Below, piece after piece: positions 31,044-39,245 of a stretch of 64,000 nt of DNA. Made by a program: the position numbers and the translations under genes. The stretch covers positions 1 to 64,000 of the forward strand of contig NZ_FOLW01000014.1 of the NCBI RefSeq assembly GCF_900112475.1, read 5' to 3'. Every line of letters starts with the position of its first letter. Within the stretch, counting starts at the first letter, position 1. The stretch is from Pragia fontium DSM 5563 = ATCC 49100. GTDB lineage: Bacteria > Pseudomonadota > Gammaproteobacteria > Enterobacterales > Enterobacteriaceae. The notes below the pieces were generated by a model. It had not been told where the DNA came from. It searched no databases and saw only the letters and a program-made list of their open reading frames with translations.

Positions 31044-32294
31044 ATGTCTCTAGCCAAAGCATCAATTTGGACTGCCGGCTCTACGCTGATTAAGATTGGC
31101 GTAGGGCTGTTGATCGTGAAGTTGCTCGCTGTTTCTTTCGGACCTAGTGGTGTTGGTCTGGCGGGTAACTTTCGTCAGTTGATTACCGTTTTAGGCGTGT
31201 TATCCGGCGCCGGTATTTTTAACGGTATTACTCGCTATGTTTCTCAATATCATCAGGAACCACAGCAGTTGCGTAAAGCGGTGGGAACCTCTGCCAGCAT
31301 TATTCTGGGCTTCTCAACGCTCTTGGCGGTGGTCTTTCTGCTTTTTTCTGAGCAGATAAGTCTTGCCCTGTTTGATCATACTGAATATCAGAGCGTTGTC
31401 CGTGCGGTAGCGTTTATTCAAATGGGGATTGCTTATGCCAACTTCTTTCTGGCTATTCTTAAAGGCTATCGTGATGCGGTAGGTAATGCCCTTGGCGTGA
31501 TTGGCGGGAGTTTGTTTGGCGTTGCGGGTTATCTGATTTGCTTCTATTTGGGCGGTTATGAAGGTGCTTTGGCTGGGTTGGCTTTAGTACCTGCTCTGGT
31601 GGTTATTCCCGCTGGCTTGATACTCTGGCGTAGAAAAACGATGCCTTTGGCTTATTTGAAGCCGATGTGGGATAAGACTATCGCGAGCAATCTGGGTAAA
31701 TTTACCATTATGGCGTTGATTACATCGGTAACGTTACCGGTGGCTTATGTGATGATGCGTAATTTACTGGCCGAACACTATAGTTGGAGTGATGTGGGTA
31801 TTTGGCAAGGGGTAAGCAGTATTTCTGATGCTTATCTGCAGTTTATTACCGCATCGTTTACCGTTTATTTGTTGCCTACCCTTTCACGATTAACCAGCAA
31901 GCAGGAGCTGTCTCGAGAAATTCTCCGCTCACTGCGTTTTGTGTTACCTGTGGTTGCTGCGGTAAGTTTCTGCGTTTGGCTACTGCGTGACTTTGCTATC
32001 TGGCTGCTGTTTTCCAGTCAATTTGTAGCTATGCGTGATTTGTTTGCCTGGCAGCTGGTTGGCGATGTGCTGAAAGTCGGTTCTTATGTTTTTGGCTATT
32101 TAGTTATCGCGAAGGCATCACTCAGATTCTATATTTTGACTGAGGTGAGTCAGTTTGCATTGTTGACCGGTTTTTCCCACTGGCTAATACCGCAGAATGG
32201 TGCCTTGGGAGCAGCTCAATCTTATATGGCCAGTTATATTATTTATTTTGTGCTTTGTAGCTGCGTTTTCCTTATTTATCGTAGACGATCATAA
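31044..32294 (+). CDS. wzxE: Lipid III flippase WzxE
   Basis: 416-residue polytopic membrane protein of the MOP superfamily (E. coli WzxE, 416), with about 12 hydrophobic segments and the N-terminal [23 protein letters not shown]. It moves undecaprenyl-linked ECA trisaccharide across the inner membrane. It is 1 bp after the wecE stop. Confidence 0.96.
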   Translation: MSLAKASIWTAGSTLIKIGVGLLIVKLLAVSFGPSGVGLAGNFRQLITVLGVLSGAGIFNGITRYVSQYHQEPQQLRKAVGTSASIILGFSTLLAVVFLLFSEQISLALFDHTEYQSVVRAVAFIQMGIAYANFFLAILKGYRDAVGNALGVIGGSLFGVAGYLICFYLGGYEGALAGLALVPALVVIPAGLILWRRKTMPLAYLKPMWDKTIASNLGKFTIMALITSVTLPVAYVMMRNLLAEHYSWSDVGIWQGVSSISDAYLQFITASFTVYLLPTLSRLTSKQELSREILRSLRFVLPVVAAVSFCVWLLRDFAIWLLFSSQFVAMRDLFAWQLVGDVLKVGSYVFGYLVIAKASLRFYILTEVSQFALLTGFSHWLIPQNGALGAAQSYMASYIIYFVLCSCVFLIYRRRS

Positions 32295-32296
32295 CA

Positions 32297-33379
32297 ATGT
32301 TGATTCATATATTAGGTTCGGATATCCCCCATCATAATTTGACGGTGTTGCGTTTTTTTAATGATGTTTTGTCATCACAGACAGAGCCTGAGTCTGCGAA
32401 ACATTTTATGGTAGCCGCACGGGATAGCGCGCAATTTGATGTATTTAATCAGTTGAAGATAGAAAGCTATGCCGATAAAAGTGCACTCGCTAAGGCGGTC
32501 ATTGAGCGAAGTAAAGCGGATAGCGAAGCACGTTTCTTATTCCATGGTCAATTCAATACTAAGCTGTGGCTGGCGCTGTTGTTTAATCAAATGGATACCA
32601 AGCGCGTTAGCTGGCACGTTTGGGGGGCGGATCTGTACGAGGATTCAACCAACTGGAAGTTTCGCCTTTTTTACCGCTTACGTCGTTTTGCTCAGGGAAA
32701 AGTGGGGCATGTTTTTGCTACCCGCGGCGATCTGATTCATTATCAACAGCGGCATGCGAATGTCCCATGCACTCTGCTTTATTTTCCAACCCGGATGGAT
32801 GCGAATTATCGTCCTGAAACCAGCGATAGGTACCCTCGGCAAACGTTGACTATTTTGTTGGGGAATTCTGGTGACCGTACTAATCGGCACATTGAAGCGT
32901 TGCAGGAAATTTACGAGAAGTTTGGCACCGACAATATCAACATCATTATTCCGCTAGGCTATCCAGCGAATAATCAGGTTTATATTGCTGAAATCCGCGC
33001 TAAAGCCGAGGCGTTATTTCCACAGGGTCAGGTTACTCTATTAACCGAGCAGATTCCTTTTGATGAGTATTTAACCATTCTTTCCGGCTGCGATTTAGGT
33101 TATTTCATTTTTAACCGTCAGCAGGGTATTGGTACCCTTTGTTTACTGATTCAAAGCGGGGTGCCTTTTGTTGTCAGTCGTAAAAACCCATTTTGGCACG
33201 ATCTTGAGGAACAGCAGGTTCCTTTCCTGTTCTACGGAGATAAAGTGGATACAGACGTTGTACGCGAGACACAAACAAAGCTGGCTGCTATGAATAAAAG
33301 TCAGATCGCTTTCTTTAATCCAAACTATATTGATGGTTGGAAGCAGGCTTTGCGTATTGCCGCTGGGGAGGGTAAATAA
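32297..33379 (+). CDS. wecF: TDP-Fuc4NAc:lipid II Fuc4NAc transferase
   Basis: 360 residues (E. coli WecF, 359), glycosyltransferase family 56. Recognisable blocks are [25 protein letters not shown] and [24 protein letters not shown]. It adds the third ECA sugar to make lipid III. Its stop overlaps the wzyE start by one base (TAATG). Confidence 0.95.
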   Translation: MLIHILGSDIPHHNLTVLRFFNDVLSSQTEPESAKHFMVAARDSAQFDVFNQLKIESYADKSALAKAVIERSKADSEARFLFHGQFNTKLWLALLFNQMDTKRVSWHVWGADLYEDSTNWKFRLFYRLRRFAQGKVGHVFATRGDLIHYQQRHANVPCTLLYFPTRMDANYRPETSDRYPRQTLTILLGNSGDRTNRHIEALQEIYEKFGTDNINIIIPLGYPANNQVYIAEIRAKAEALFPQGQVTLLTEQIPFDEYLTILSGCDLGYFIFNRQQGIGTLCLLIQSGVPFVVSRKNPFWHDLEEQQVPFLFYGDKVDTDVVRETQTKLAAMNKSQIAFFNPNYIDGWKQALRIAAGEGK

Positions 33380-34749
33380 TGGAACCCACACAGTTTGCTG
33401 GCTTATTTGTTGTTTACCTGATTTCGCTGGTATTCATTTTGACCCTAACTTATAAAGAGTTTCGGCGAGTACGTTTCAATTTTAACGTTTTGTTTTCTTT
33501 GCTTTATTTATTAACTTTTTACTTCGGTTTTCCGTTGACCTGTTTGTTGGTTTTTCAGTTTGATGTACAGGTGGTTGAAGTTGATTCATTACTTAATGCA
33601 CTACTGTCCGCTACCTGTTTTTATGCCATTTACTATATTTGCTATAAAACCCGACTGATAAAAGCTAACGCAACACCTCGTCCGGCATTATTCACCATGA
33701 ACCGGGTAGAGACTAACCTGACTTGGATATTGTTGGCCTTAGTGGCAATTTCAACCGTCGGGATTTTCTTCCTGCAAAACGGTTTCTTACTGTTTAAATT
33801 AGAAAAATACAGCCAGATTTTTTCCAGCGATGTTTCAGGGGTGGCATTAAAGCGTTTCTTCTATTTCTTTATTCCAGCGATGCTGATTGTTTATTTCCTG
33901 AAAGAAAACACTCGTAGTTGGTTCCTGTTTTTAATCAGTACCGTGGCATTTGGTGTTTTGACCTATGTTGTTGTGGGAGGCACCCGAGCCAATATCCTGA
34001 TAGCCTTCTCTTTATTTTTGTTTATTGGCATAGCTCGAGGGCATATTACCCTATGGATGCTGGTTATGGCCGGCGTAGCCGGTGTGGTCGGTATGTTCTG
34101 GTTGGCGTTAAAACGCTATGGCATGAATGTATCCGGTGCAGAAGCGTTCTATACTTTCCTTTATTTAACGCGCGATACCTTCTCTCCATGGGAGAATTTG
34201 GCGCTGTTACTGCAAAATTACGACAAGATTGAGTTTCAGGGATTAGCACCGATTGTTCGTGATTTTTATGTGTTTATTCCGAGCTGGGTATGGCCGGACA
34301 GACCGAATCTAGTGGTGAATACCGCGAACTATTTTACTTGGGAAGTGCTGGATTATCATTCCGGGTTAGCAATATCGCCAACGTTAATTGGCTCACTGAT
34401 TGTGATGGGCGGCGTGTGGTTTATTCCTTTAGGTGCTGTTTTAGTCGGTTTAATTATTAAATGGTTTGATTGGGTCTACGAGAAGGGAAAAGCTGAGTCA
34501 AACCGTTATAAAGGCGCCATCATGCAGGCTTTCTGCTTCGGCGCGGTATTTAATATTATTGTTTTAACACGTGAGGGAGTGGATTCATTTGTCTCACGGG
34601 TGGTATTTTTTGCATTAATTTTTGGGCTATGTTTGATCTTGGCTAAATTGCTGTATTGGGCTTTTGATACCTGTGGAATGATTCGTCAGCGGGTCAGTAA
34701 ATCGGTTAATGCCAGACAGGTGAAGATTGATAAGGCGAAAGTCGTTTAG
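33379..34749 (+). CDS. wzyE: ECA polysaccharide polymerase WzyE
   Basis: 456-residue membrane protein (E. coli WzyE, 450) with about 11 hydrophobic segments and a large periplasmic loop ([29 protein letters not shown]). It polymerises ECA trisaccharide repeats on the periplasmic face with WzzE. Assignment is from topology, length and exact operon position between wecF and wecG. Confidence 0.95.
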   Translation: MEPTQFAGLFVVYLISLVFILTLTYKEFRRVRFNFNVLFSLLYLLTFYFGFPLTCLLVFQFDVQVVEVDSLLNALLSATCFYAIYYICYKTRLIKANATPRPALFTMNRVETNLTWILLALVAISTVGIFFLQNGFLLFKLEKYSQIFSSDVSGVALKRFFYFFIPAMLIVYFLKENTRSWFLFLISTVAFGVLTYVVVGGTRANILIAFSLFLFIGIARGHITLWMLVMAGVAGVVGMFWLALKRYGMNVSGAEAFYTFLYLTRDTFSPWENLALLLQNYDKIEFQGLAPIVRDFYVFIPSWVWPDRPNLVVNTANYFTWEVLDYHSGLAISPTLIGSLIVMGGVWFIPLGAVLVGLIIKWFDWVYEKGKAESNRYKGAIMQAFCFGAVFNIIVLTREGVDSFVSRVVFFALIFGLCLILAKLLYWAFDTCGMIRQRVSKSVNARQVKIDKAKVV

Positions 34750-34758
34750 GAGAAGGGT

Positions 34759-35487
34759 GTGAATATCACTAAGTATAGTATTCGCGGTATTGCTATATCG
34801 GGCTTTCGCGATATGTCCCAGTTTGTCGATTATCTGTTTAGCGATGGCGATATGAAAAATGGCACGCTGGTGGCGATAAATGCAGAGAAAGTCATGACAG
34901 CCGAGCAGGATAAGGCCTTACGTGAGTTAATTGATGCTGCAGAATATAAATACGCCGATGGCATTAGTATTGTTCGCTCTATCCGTCGTAAGTACCCGGA
35001 TGCAAACCTGCAACGTATTGCCGGCGCCGATCTCTGGGAAGCGTTGATGGAGCGTGCGGGGCAAAAAGGGATACCGGTTTTTCTGGTTGGCGGTAAGCCA
35101 GAAATACTGGCAGAAACCGAACAGAAGCTAAAAAGCCAATGGAATGTGAATATCGTTGGTAGTCAGGATGGGTATTTTAAGCCAGAAGATCGTGATGCCC
35201 TGTTTGAGCGAATTTGGGCCAGTGGCGCTAAATTTGTAACCGTAGCGATGGGCTCGCCAAAACAAGAGATGTGGATGCGAGACTGCCGCAAAGTGTACCC
35301 GGATGCTTTATATATGGGCGTTGGCGGTACATATGACGTATTTACTGGCCATGTAAAACGCGCACCGAAAGTCTGGCAGAATATGGGGTTGGAGTGGCTC
35401 TATCGTTTGCTGTCGCAACCAACGCGCTGGCGTCGTCAGTTTAAGCTACTTAAGTATGTGGTTTATCACTACACCAATCGTTTGTAA
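34759..35487 (+). CDS. wecG: UDP-ManNAcA transferase
   Basis: 242 residues (E. coli WecG, 246), glycosyltransferase family 26. Conserved blocks are [58 protein letters not shown], and [18 protein letters not shown]. It starts at GTG with GAGAAGG 2-8 nt upstream. It adds ManNAcA to lipid I to make ECA lipid II. It is the last gene of the operon. Confidence 0.96.
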   Translation: MNITKYSIRGIAISGFRDMSQFVDYLFSDGDMKNGTLVAINAEKVMTAEQDKALRELIDAAEYKYADGISIVRSIRRKYPDANLQRIAGADLWEALMERAGQKGIPVFLVGGKPEILAETEQKLKSQWNVNIVGSQDGYFKPEDRDALFERIWASGAKFVTVAMGSPKQEMWMRDCRKVYPDALYMGVGGTYDVFTGHVKRAPKVWQNMGLEWLYRLLSQPTRWRRQFKLLKYVVYHYTNRL

Positions 35488-35506
35488 TTTTGCTATTAAA
35501 TATAAT

Positions 35507-35532
35507 AAAAAAGGCCATAGGGCCTTTTTTTT
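35507..35532 (+). terminator. Terminator of the ECA operon
   Basis: A-rich flank with GGCC-ATA-GGCC and extended A/T pairing (AAAAAAGGCC / GGCCTTTTTT), ending in eight T. It is 20 bp after the wecG stop. Confidence 0.93.
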
Positions 35533-35553
35533 AAATCAGATGTAGTGAATATT

Positions 35554-35747
35554 CCGGTCGTAACTTATGTTGAGAAATATGATCATCACGAGCGACCGGT
35601 TAAGTGTATATTTCGGCTACAGAGTGCTTCGGGCCTAGGCTTCTTAGGGGCACTCCGGCAGCTAAAGCTGCTACGACCCCAACAGAACCCTCTCCCTCAG
35701 GTTGAGAATATGAGGAGTTTGTCATTAATTTTTTGGATATTGGGGTC
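35554..35747. repeat. Unexplained multi-hairpin intergenic element
   Basis: The wecG-sstT gap holds a run of nested inverted repeats: CCGGTCG (35554) with CGACCGG (35593); AGTGC (35623) with GCACT (35650), enclosing CCTA / TAGG; GCAGCT-AA-AGCTGC (35658-35671); and GACCCCAA (35675) with TTGGGGTC (35740), enclosing CCTCA (35695) and TGAGG (35711). A 68-codon frame crosses it but resembles no protein. It could be a dispersed non-coding repeat or a structured RNA. I see no second copy in this window. Confidence 0.4.
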
Positions 35748-35790
35748 ATAAAAGTTTGGCGGAATATTTGCTGGAGTTTAGATGAAAGAC

Positions 35791-35820
35791 CTGCCGCTCT
35801 CACTGAATAGAGAGCGGCAG
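35791..35820 (-). terminator. Terminator of sstT
   Basis: 11-bp perfect stem CTGCCGCTCTC / GAGAGCGGCAG with an 8-nt loop, 20 bp beyond the sstT stop on the minus strand. The T-tract is modest (GTCTTTC). Confidence 0.8.
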
Positions 35821-35840
35821 ATTTGAATTGCCAGAATAAA

Positions 35841-37103
35841 TCAGCTTTCTTTCACTTCAACCGAGTTCACGGATGCTGCATCAGCTTCTTTGCGTTCTTC
35901 AGCTATGCACACGGCGGCGATAAATACCACATCGGTGGATGAGTTAATCGCTGTTTCTACAGAGTCTTGAAGTACGCCAATAATGAAGCCAACGGCGACA
36001 ACCTGCATAGCAATTTCGTTTGGAATACCAAACATGCTACAGGCGACTGGGATAAGCAGTAGAGAACCACCGGCAACGCCCGATGCGCCACAGGCACATA
36101 TTGAAGCGATGATGCTTAATAACAGCGCCGTTGGAATATCAACCTCAATGCCCAATGTGTTAACTGCTGCCAGGGTTAACACAGTGATAGTCACTGCTGC
36201 ACCGGCCATATTAATTGCCGTGCCCAGTGGTACGGCAACGGAATAGGTTTCTTCTTTTAGCTTCAGTTTCTTACATAACGTCATATTCACTGGAATATTA
36301 GCGGCGGAGCTACGGGTAAAAAATGCCGGAATACCACTATCGCGCAGACAGGTTAGTACCAGTGGGTAAGGATTTTGACGGGTAATGACAAAAGTAATCA
36401 GCGGGTTTAGCACCAGGGCAACCACTGCCATACAGCCAATAAGTACAGCTAGCAGATGAGCATAGCCGCGAAACGCGGAGAAGCCGGTATCTGGATCGGA
36501 CAGCGTCGCTGAAACCAAACCAAAAATCCCGATTGGCGCAAAACGAATAACCAGACGGACAATAAAGGTGATGCCGTATGAGAGGTCGCTGACCACCAGT
36601 TTTGTTGAATCGGAGGCATGGCGTAGTGCGACGCCTAAAGCGATTCCCCAAACCAGTAAGCCGATATAGTTTGCTTCTAGCAGGGCTCTAATCGGGTTAT
36701 CAACCATTTTGAACAGGACTGCATGCAGAACTTCTACTACGCTGCCTGGAGGTGTGATAGAGGCCTCAGTATTGGCCAGAATTAGCGTAGATGGAAACAG
36801 AAAGCTGCCCAGTACCGCGATCAGGGCGGCGGAAAAGGTACCAATCAGATATAAAACGACAATGGGTTTCATATTGGTTTTTTGTCCTTGCTTATGATTA
36901 GCAATGGAGGACGCCACTAATATAAAAACCAGAATGGGGGCTACGGATTTCAGGGCACCGACAAACAGGCTACCTAAAAGACCAACTGACTGAGCAGTGG
37001 AGGGAGATAGCAGCGATAAAGCTATACCTGCCAGTAGTCCGATTAGAATTTGGGTAACGAGGCTGCCGCGAAGAAAGCGTAATGGTTTGTTTAAAGTACT
37101 CAC
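35841..37103 (-). CDS. sstT: Serine/threonine:sodium symporter SstT
   Basis: 420-residue membrane protein of the dicarboxylate/amino acid:cation symporter family (E. coli SstT, 414). Blocks matching SstT are [72 protein letters not shown] (serine-rich re-entrant loop), and [17 protein letters not shown]. It imports serine and threonine with Na+. In E. coli sstT is elsewhere, so its place between wecG and the tRNA cluster is a rearrangement. Confidence 0.95.
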   Translation of the reverse strand: MSTLNKPLRFLRGSLVTQILIGLLAGIALSLLSPSTAQSVGLLGSLFVGALKSVAPILVFILVASSIANHKQGQKTNMKPIVVLYLIGTFSAALIAVLGSFLFPSTLILANTEASITPPGSVVEVLHAVLFKMVDNPIRALLEANYIGLLVWGIALGVALRHASDSTKLVVSDLSYGITFIVRLVIRFAPIGIFGLVSATLSDPDTGFSAFRGYAHLLAVLIGCMAVVALVLNPLITFVITRQNPYPLVLTCLRDSGIPAFFTRSSAANIPVNMTLCKKLKLKEETYSVAVPLGTAINMAGAAVTITVLTLAAVNTLGIEVDIPTALLLSIIASICACGASGVAGGSLLLIPVACSMFGIPNEIAMQVVAVGFIIGVLQDSVETAINSSTDVVFIAAVCIAEERKEADAASVNSVEVKES

Positions 37104-37414
37104 TATGGATGGATCCCTAAGATATATTTCCTAAACCTATACTTCCCGACAGATTTTATAGTCAATAACATTTCAGCACCGCATAAGGGTGATATTGTCT
37201 GACGGGAAATGTGTGTTTGCTTTTATAAGTTATGCGGATGGTCTTTTTTACCCGCTAGGGCAGACTTTAAAAGAGGTTGACGCTTTCTGGAAGTAAAATT
37301 AGTCATAATGATAAATTAATTATCTAAAAAGGAAGGTTTGGCTTTGTTTTATGATAAAAAAATGGCCGGATCGTTGATGAAGTGAGCAATTAATAAAATT
37401 CCTGAAAAAAGGGC
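37104..37414. other. Intergenic region between sstT and the tRNA promoter
   Basis: About 310 bp, AT-rich. It must carry the sstT promoter (leftwards). CCCGACAGATTT near 37144 and TGTCTGACGGGAAA near 37196 form an imperfect inverted pair (CCCGACAGA-like versus TCTGACGGG). No gene was seen. Confidence 0.4.
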
Positions 37415-37443
37415 TAGACAGATGGTTCTGAAATCCGTACTAT
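37415..37443 (+). promoter_or_regulatory. Probable promoter of the tRNA operon
   Basis: TAGACA and TACTAT separated by exactly 17 bp, 22 bp before tRNA-Arg. A GC-rich stretch follows the -10 element, as expected for a stringently controlled tRNA promoter. Confidence 0.7.
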
Positions 37444-37465
37444 CCTCACCGCAACGGCGCACTGC

Positions 37466-37542
<77 letters not shown>

Positions 37543-37606
37543 TAAAACAGTGCACAGGGCTGAGATGATATCCGAGGTTTGGATACCGGGTTGAGCAAGA
37601 ATTTAT

Positions 37607-37683
37607 GGTGGCTATAGCTCAGTTGGTAGAGCCCTGGATTGTGATTCCAGTTGTCGTGGGTTCAAGTCCCATTAGCCACCCCA
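37607..37683 (+). tRNA. hisR: tRNA-His (GTG)
   Basis: 77 nt including the extra 5' G of tRNA-His. Acceptor GGTGGCTA, anticodon GTG (GGATTGTGATTCC), T-loop GGTTCAAGTCC, CCA encoded. E. coli has GGTTCGAATCC in the T arm. Confidence 0.98.
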
Positions 37684-37716
37684 TTATTTGTTAGAGTTAG
37701 ATATTTTTGTGTTATT

Positions 37717-37802
37717 GCGAAGGTGGCGGAATTGGTAGACGCGCTAGCTTCAGGTGTTAGTGTCCTTCGGACGTGAGGGTTCAAGTCCCTCTCTTCGCAC
37801 CA
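37717..37802 (+). tRNA. leuT: tRNA-Leu (CAG)
   Basis: 86 nt with the long variable arm of class II tRNAs (TGTCCTTCGGACG). Acceptor GCGAAGG / CTTCGC, anticodon CAG (AGCTTCAGGTGTT), CCA encoded. Confidence 0.97.
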
Positions 37803-37842
37803 CACGAATGTTTAGATTCTTATGAAAAAGAAGTAACAGAAT

Positions 37843-37919
37843 CGGCGAGTAGCGCAGCTTGGTAGCGCAACTGGTTTGGGACCAGTGGGTCGGAGGTTCG
37901 AATCCTCTCTCGCCGACCA
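37843..37919 (+). tRNA. proM: tRNA-Pro (TGG)
   Basis: 77 nt. Acceptor CGGCGAG / CTCGCCG, anticodon TGG (CTGGTTTGGGACCAG), T arm GAGG-TTCGAAT-CCTC, CCA encoded. Its last 20 nt are repeated at 38071-38090 and, with two changes, at 38243-38262. Confidence 0.98.
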
Positions 37920-37927
37920 AATTTAAG

Positions 37928-37954
37928 AAACCTGCTTTAATAGCAGGTTTTTTT
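37928..37954 (+). terminator. Terminator after tRNA-Pro (copy 1)
   Basis: Stem AAACCTGCT / AGCAGGTTT with loop TTAAT and seven T, 9 bp after the tRNA CCA. Confidence 0.9.
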
Positions 37955-37969
37955 ACGCCTGTCGTTTAT

Positions 37970-38090
37970 AGAGGATGAGAAGCTCCGGAAGGAGGTCGAC
38001 AAATCCGTTGGGAACGGATTTGCACGTCACGTAGTGACGCCCGTAGGGCGAGTATCAGGATGATACGAGTGAATCCTCTCTCGCCGACCA
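37970..38090 (+). ncRNA. RtT-like RNA, copy 1
   Basis: About 120 nt. The ends pair as AGAGGAT (37970) with ATCCTCT (38073). Inside are four consecutive hairpins: AAATCCGTT-GGG-AACGGATTT, GTCAC-GTA-GTGAC, GCCC-GTA-GGGC and GTATCA-GGA-TGATAC. It ends with the last 20 nt of tRNA-Pro including CCA, so tRNA 3'-processing enzymes could release it. E. coli RtT RNA is made from tyrT repeats in this way; the match is by architecture and was not checked against a covariance model. Confidence 0.65.
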
Positions 38091-38098
38091 ATTTCAAG

Positions 38099-38126
38099 AA
38101 AACCTGCTTTAATAGCAGGTTTTTTT
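38099..38126 (+). terminator. Terminator in the array (copy 2)
   Basis: Stem AAACCTGCT / AGCAGGTTT with loop TTAAT and T7, identical to the first copy. It lies 8 bp after the end of RtT-like copy 1. Confidence 0.88.
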
Positions 38127-38141
38127 ACGTCTGTAGTTTAC

Positions 38142-38262
38142 AGAGGATGAGAAGCTCCGGAAGGAGGTCGACAAATCCGTTGGGAACGGATTTGCACGTC
38201 ACGTAGTGACGCCCGTAGGGCGAGTATCAGGATGATACGAGTGAATCCTCTCCCACCGACCA
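38142..38262 (+). ncRNA. RtT-like RNA, copy 2
   Basis: Same four hairpins as copy 1 and the same end pairing (AGAGGAT at 38142, ATCCTCT at 38245). The terminal tRNA-like tail reads CCCACCGACCA instead of CTCGCCGACCA. It lies after the second terminator, so it is transcribed only by read-through past two terminators. The terminator that should follow is truncated: AAACCTACT is present but its right arm is missing. Confidence 0.6.
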
Positions 38263-38279
38263 ATTCAAGAAAACCTACT

Positions 38280-38660
38280 TTAATATCCCGCCATCGGCTG
38301 CTGTATTATCCACCAGGCCAACGCCAGACAATTGATAATCACCGTTGGCCAGAACAGCAGTTGGAATTTGGTTTTACTGGTTTTATGACGATATATTTGC
38401 TGAGCTATCAGCGCCCCCGGCCATCCACCAATAAGCCCAAGCCATAGTAGCGTGCTTTCTTTTACCCGCCATTCATCGTTTTTTGCAGCTATTTTATCTC
38501 TGAGATAAAAGATAAAAGCCAGCAGGCTGGAAAGGATATATAAAAAGAGCAGGGTGACAGGAATTTTGCCAAGCCAGAAACTTACCGCGATAACAAGGGC
38601 AAAGACAGCAACAAAAAGCATTATTCCTTTATCGAAGGATGGGTGAGTCGGTTTACTCAT
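38280..38660 (-). CDS. DUF1294 family inner-membrane protein
   Basis: 126 residues with hydrophobic segments near 12-30, 33-52 and 98-118. The DUF1294 signature is visible: FIFYLRDKIAAKNDEWRVKESTLLWLGLIGGWPGALIAQQIYRHKTSKTKFQLLFW. The function is unknown. Its stop codon coincides with the broken end of the tandem array, which lies on the opposite strand. Confidence 0.88.
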   Translation of the reverse strand: MSKPTHPSFDKGIMLFVAVFALVIAVSFWLGKIPVTLLFLYILSSLLAFIFYLRDKIAAKNDEWRVKESTLLWLGLIGGWPGALIAQQIYRHKTSKTKFQLLFWPTVIINCLALAWWIIQQPMAGY

Positions 38661-38756
38661 GTGTCGTTGATCCTTATGCTTTTTATTTTGAATTGTCGCC
38701 GGTTAAAGACATTTAACGTATTGATTATAAATGAAAAATATATAATGGTTATACGC

Positions 38757-38774
38757 TGTCTCTAAACGGAGACG
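38757..38774 (+). promoter_or_regulatory. Possible GlrR (QseF) activator site
   Basis: TGTC-N10-GACG, one base from the TGTC-N10-GACA site reported for the sigma-54 activator GlrR. It is about 170 bp upstream of the glmZ start, a normal enhancer distance. Confidence 0.5.
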
Positions 38775-38854
38775 ACTTATTTATTCTTCCGATAGTATGG
38801 TATGACAAACACCATAATTTCTTCTTGGATGAAGATAAAGAATTAATCATTATT

Positions 38855-38867
38855 AATCAATTTGTTA
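38855..38867 (+). promoter_or_regulatory. Probable IHF site upstream of glmZ
   Basis: AATCAATTTGTTA matches the IHF consensus WATCAANNNNTTR at every position. It lies between the possible GlrR site and the -24/-12 promoter, where IHF bends DNA in sigma-54 systems. Confidence 0.65.
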
Positions 38868-38906
38868 TATGATTTTTTCAGGGAAAATTATAAATAATGA
38901 GAAAAC

Positions 38907-38922
38907 TGGCACGAACCATGCA
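38907..38922 (+). promoter_or_regulatory. Sigma-54 promoter of glmZ
   Basis: TGGCACG-N4-ATGCA differs from the consensus TGGCACG-N4-TTGCA at one base. Counting from the -12 C (38921) puts +1 at about 38933, which agrees with the GTAGATG start of glmZ at 38934. Confidence 0.85.
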
Positions 38923-38933
38923 ATATCTAGTTT

Positions 38934-39144
38934 GTAGATGCTCATTCACCTTTTTATGATAGTCGATTTAAGGATCGCTTCATAAGCCTATCGAATGATG
39001 CAGAGCCGAGTAATGGTGTCTATCGTCTAGCCTTATGATGACATTGTCATCAAACATTAGACATAACGTTGAGTGAGACACCGCCATGTTGTCCTTTGAC
39101 CTGATTTTTTTCTCACACTTGCCTAAATAGGCAAGTGTTTTTTT
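38934..39144 (+). ncRNA. glmZ: Small RNA GlmZ
   Basis: About 211 nt. It begins GTAGATGCTCATTC as E. coli GlmZ does. It shares AATGATGCAGAGCCG, TGGTGTCTATCGTC, and the conserved glmS-pairing block AACGTTGAGTGAGACACC. It ends in a strong terminator (CACTTGCC / GGCAAGTG plus eight T). GlmZ base-pairs with glmS mRNA and activates glucosamine-6-phosphate synthase; RapZ and RNase E control its level. It lies next to hemY as in E. coli. Confidence 0.93.
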
Positions 39145-39207
39145 TGCCTGAAATTCAGCAACACTGTGATTTTTATCAGATTGATGGGGAAATTTTAGAG
39201 GAAGGCA

Positions 39208-39237
39208 GAAAAGTAAAAGCGGGCTGAATAGCCCGCT
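39208..39237 (-). terminator. Terminator of the hemCDXY operon
   Basis: On the minus strand, AGCGGGCT / AGCCCGCT with a 4-nt loop, then TTTACTTTT, 8 bp after the hemY stop. Confidence 0.88.
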
Positions 39238-39245
39238 CTGGTGTT

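Larger units (their letters stand above)
37900..38282 (+). repeat. Tandem array carrying tRNA-Pro 3' ends
   Basis: A unit of 171-172 bp is present just over twice. It begins with the last 20 nt of tRNA-Pro (37900, 38071, 38243), continues through a terminator hairpin and ends after a structured segment. The structured segments (37955-38070 and 38127-38242, 116 nt each) differ at only 3 positions, all near the 5' end. The third unit breaks off inside the terminator hairpin, right at the stop codon of the DUF1294 gene. The arrangement resembles the E. coli tyrT array, whose ~178-bp units each include 19 bp of the tRNA-Tyr 3' end. Confidence 0.85.

Noticed and set aside
35545-35751. 68-codon plus-strand frame in the wecG-sstT gap
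   Set aside because: It crosses the nested inverted repeats, has no ribosome binding site and resembles no protein family.
37900-38282. Direct repeats considered as a CRISPR array
   Set aside because: The unit is about 171 bp, the repeated part includes a tRNA tail and terminator, and there are no short repeats with unique spacers.
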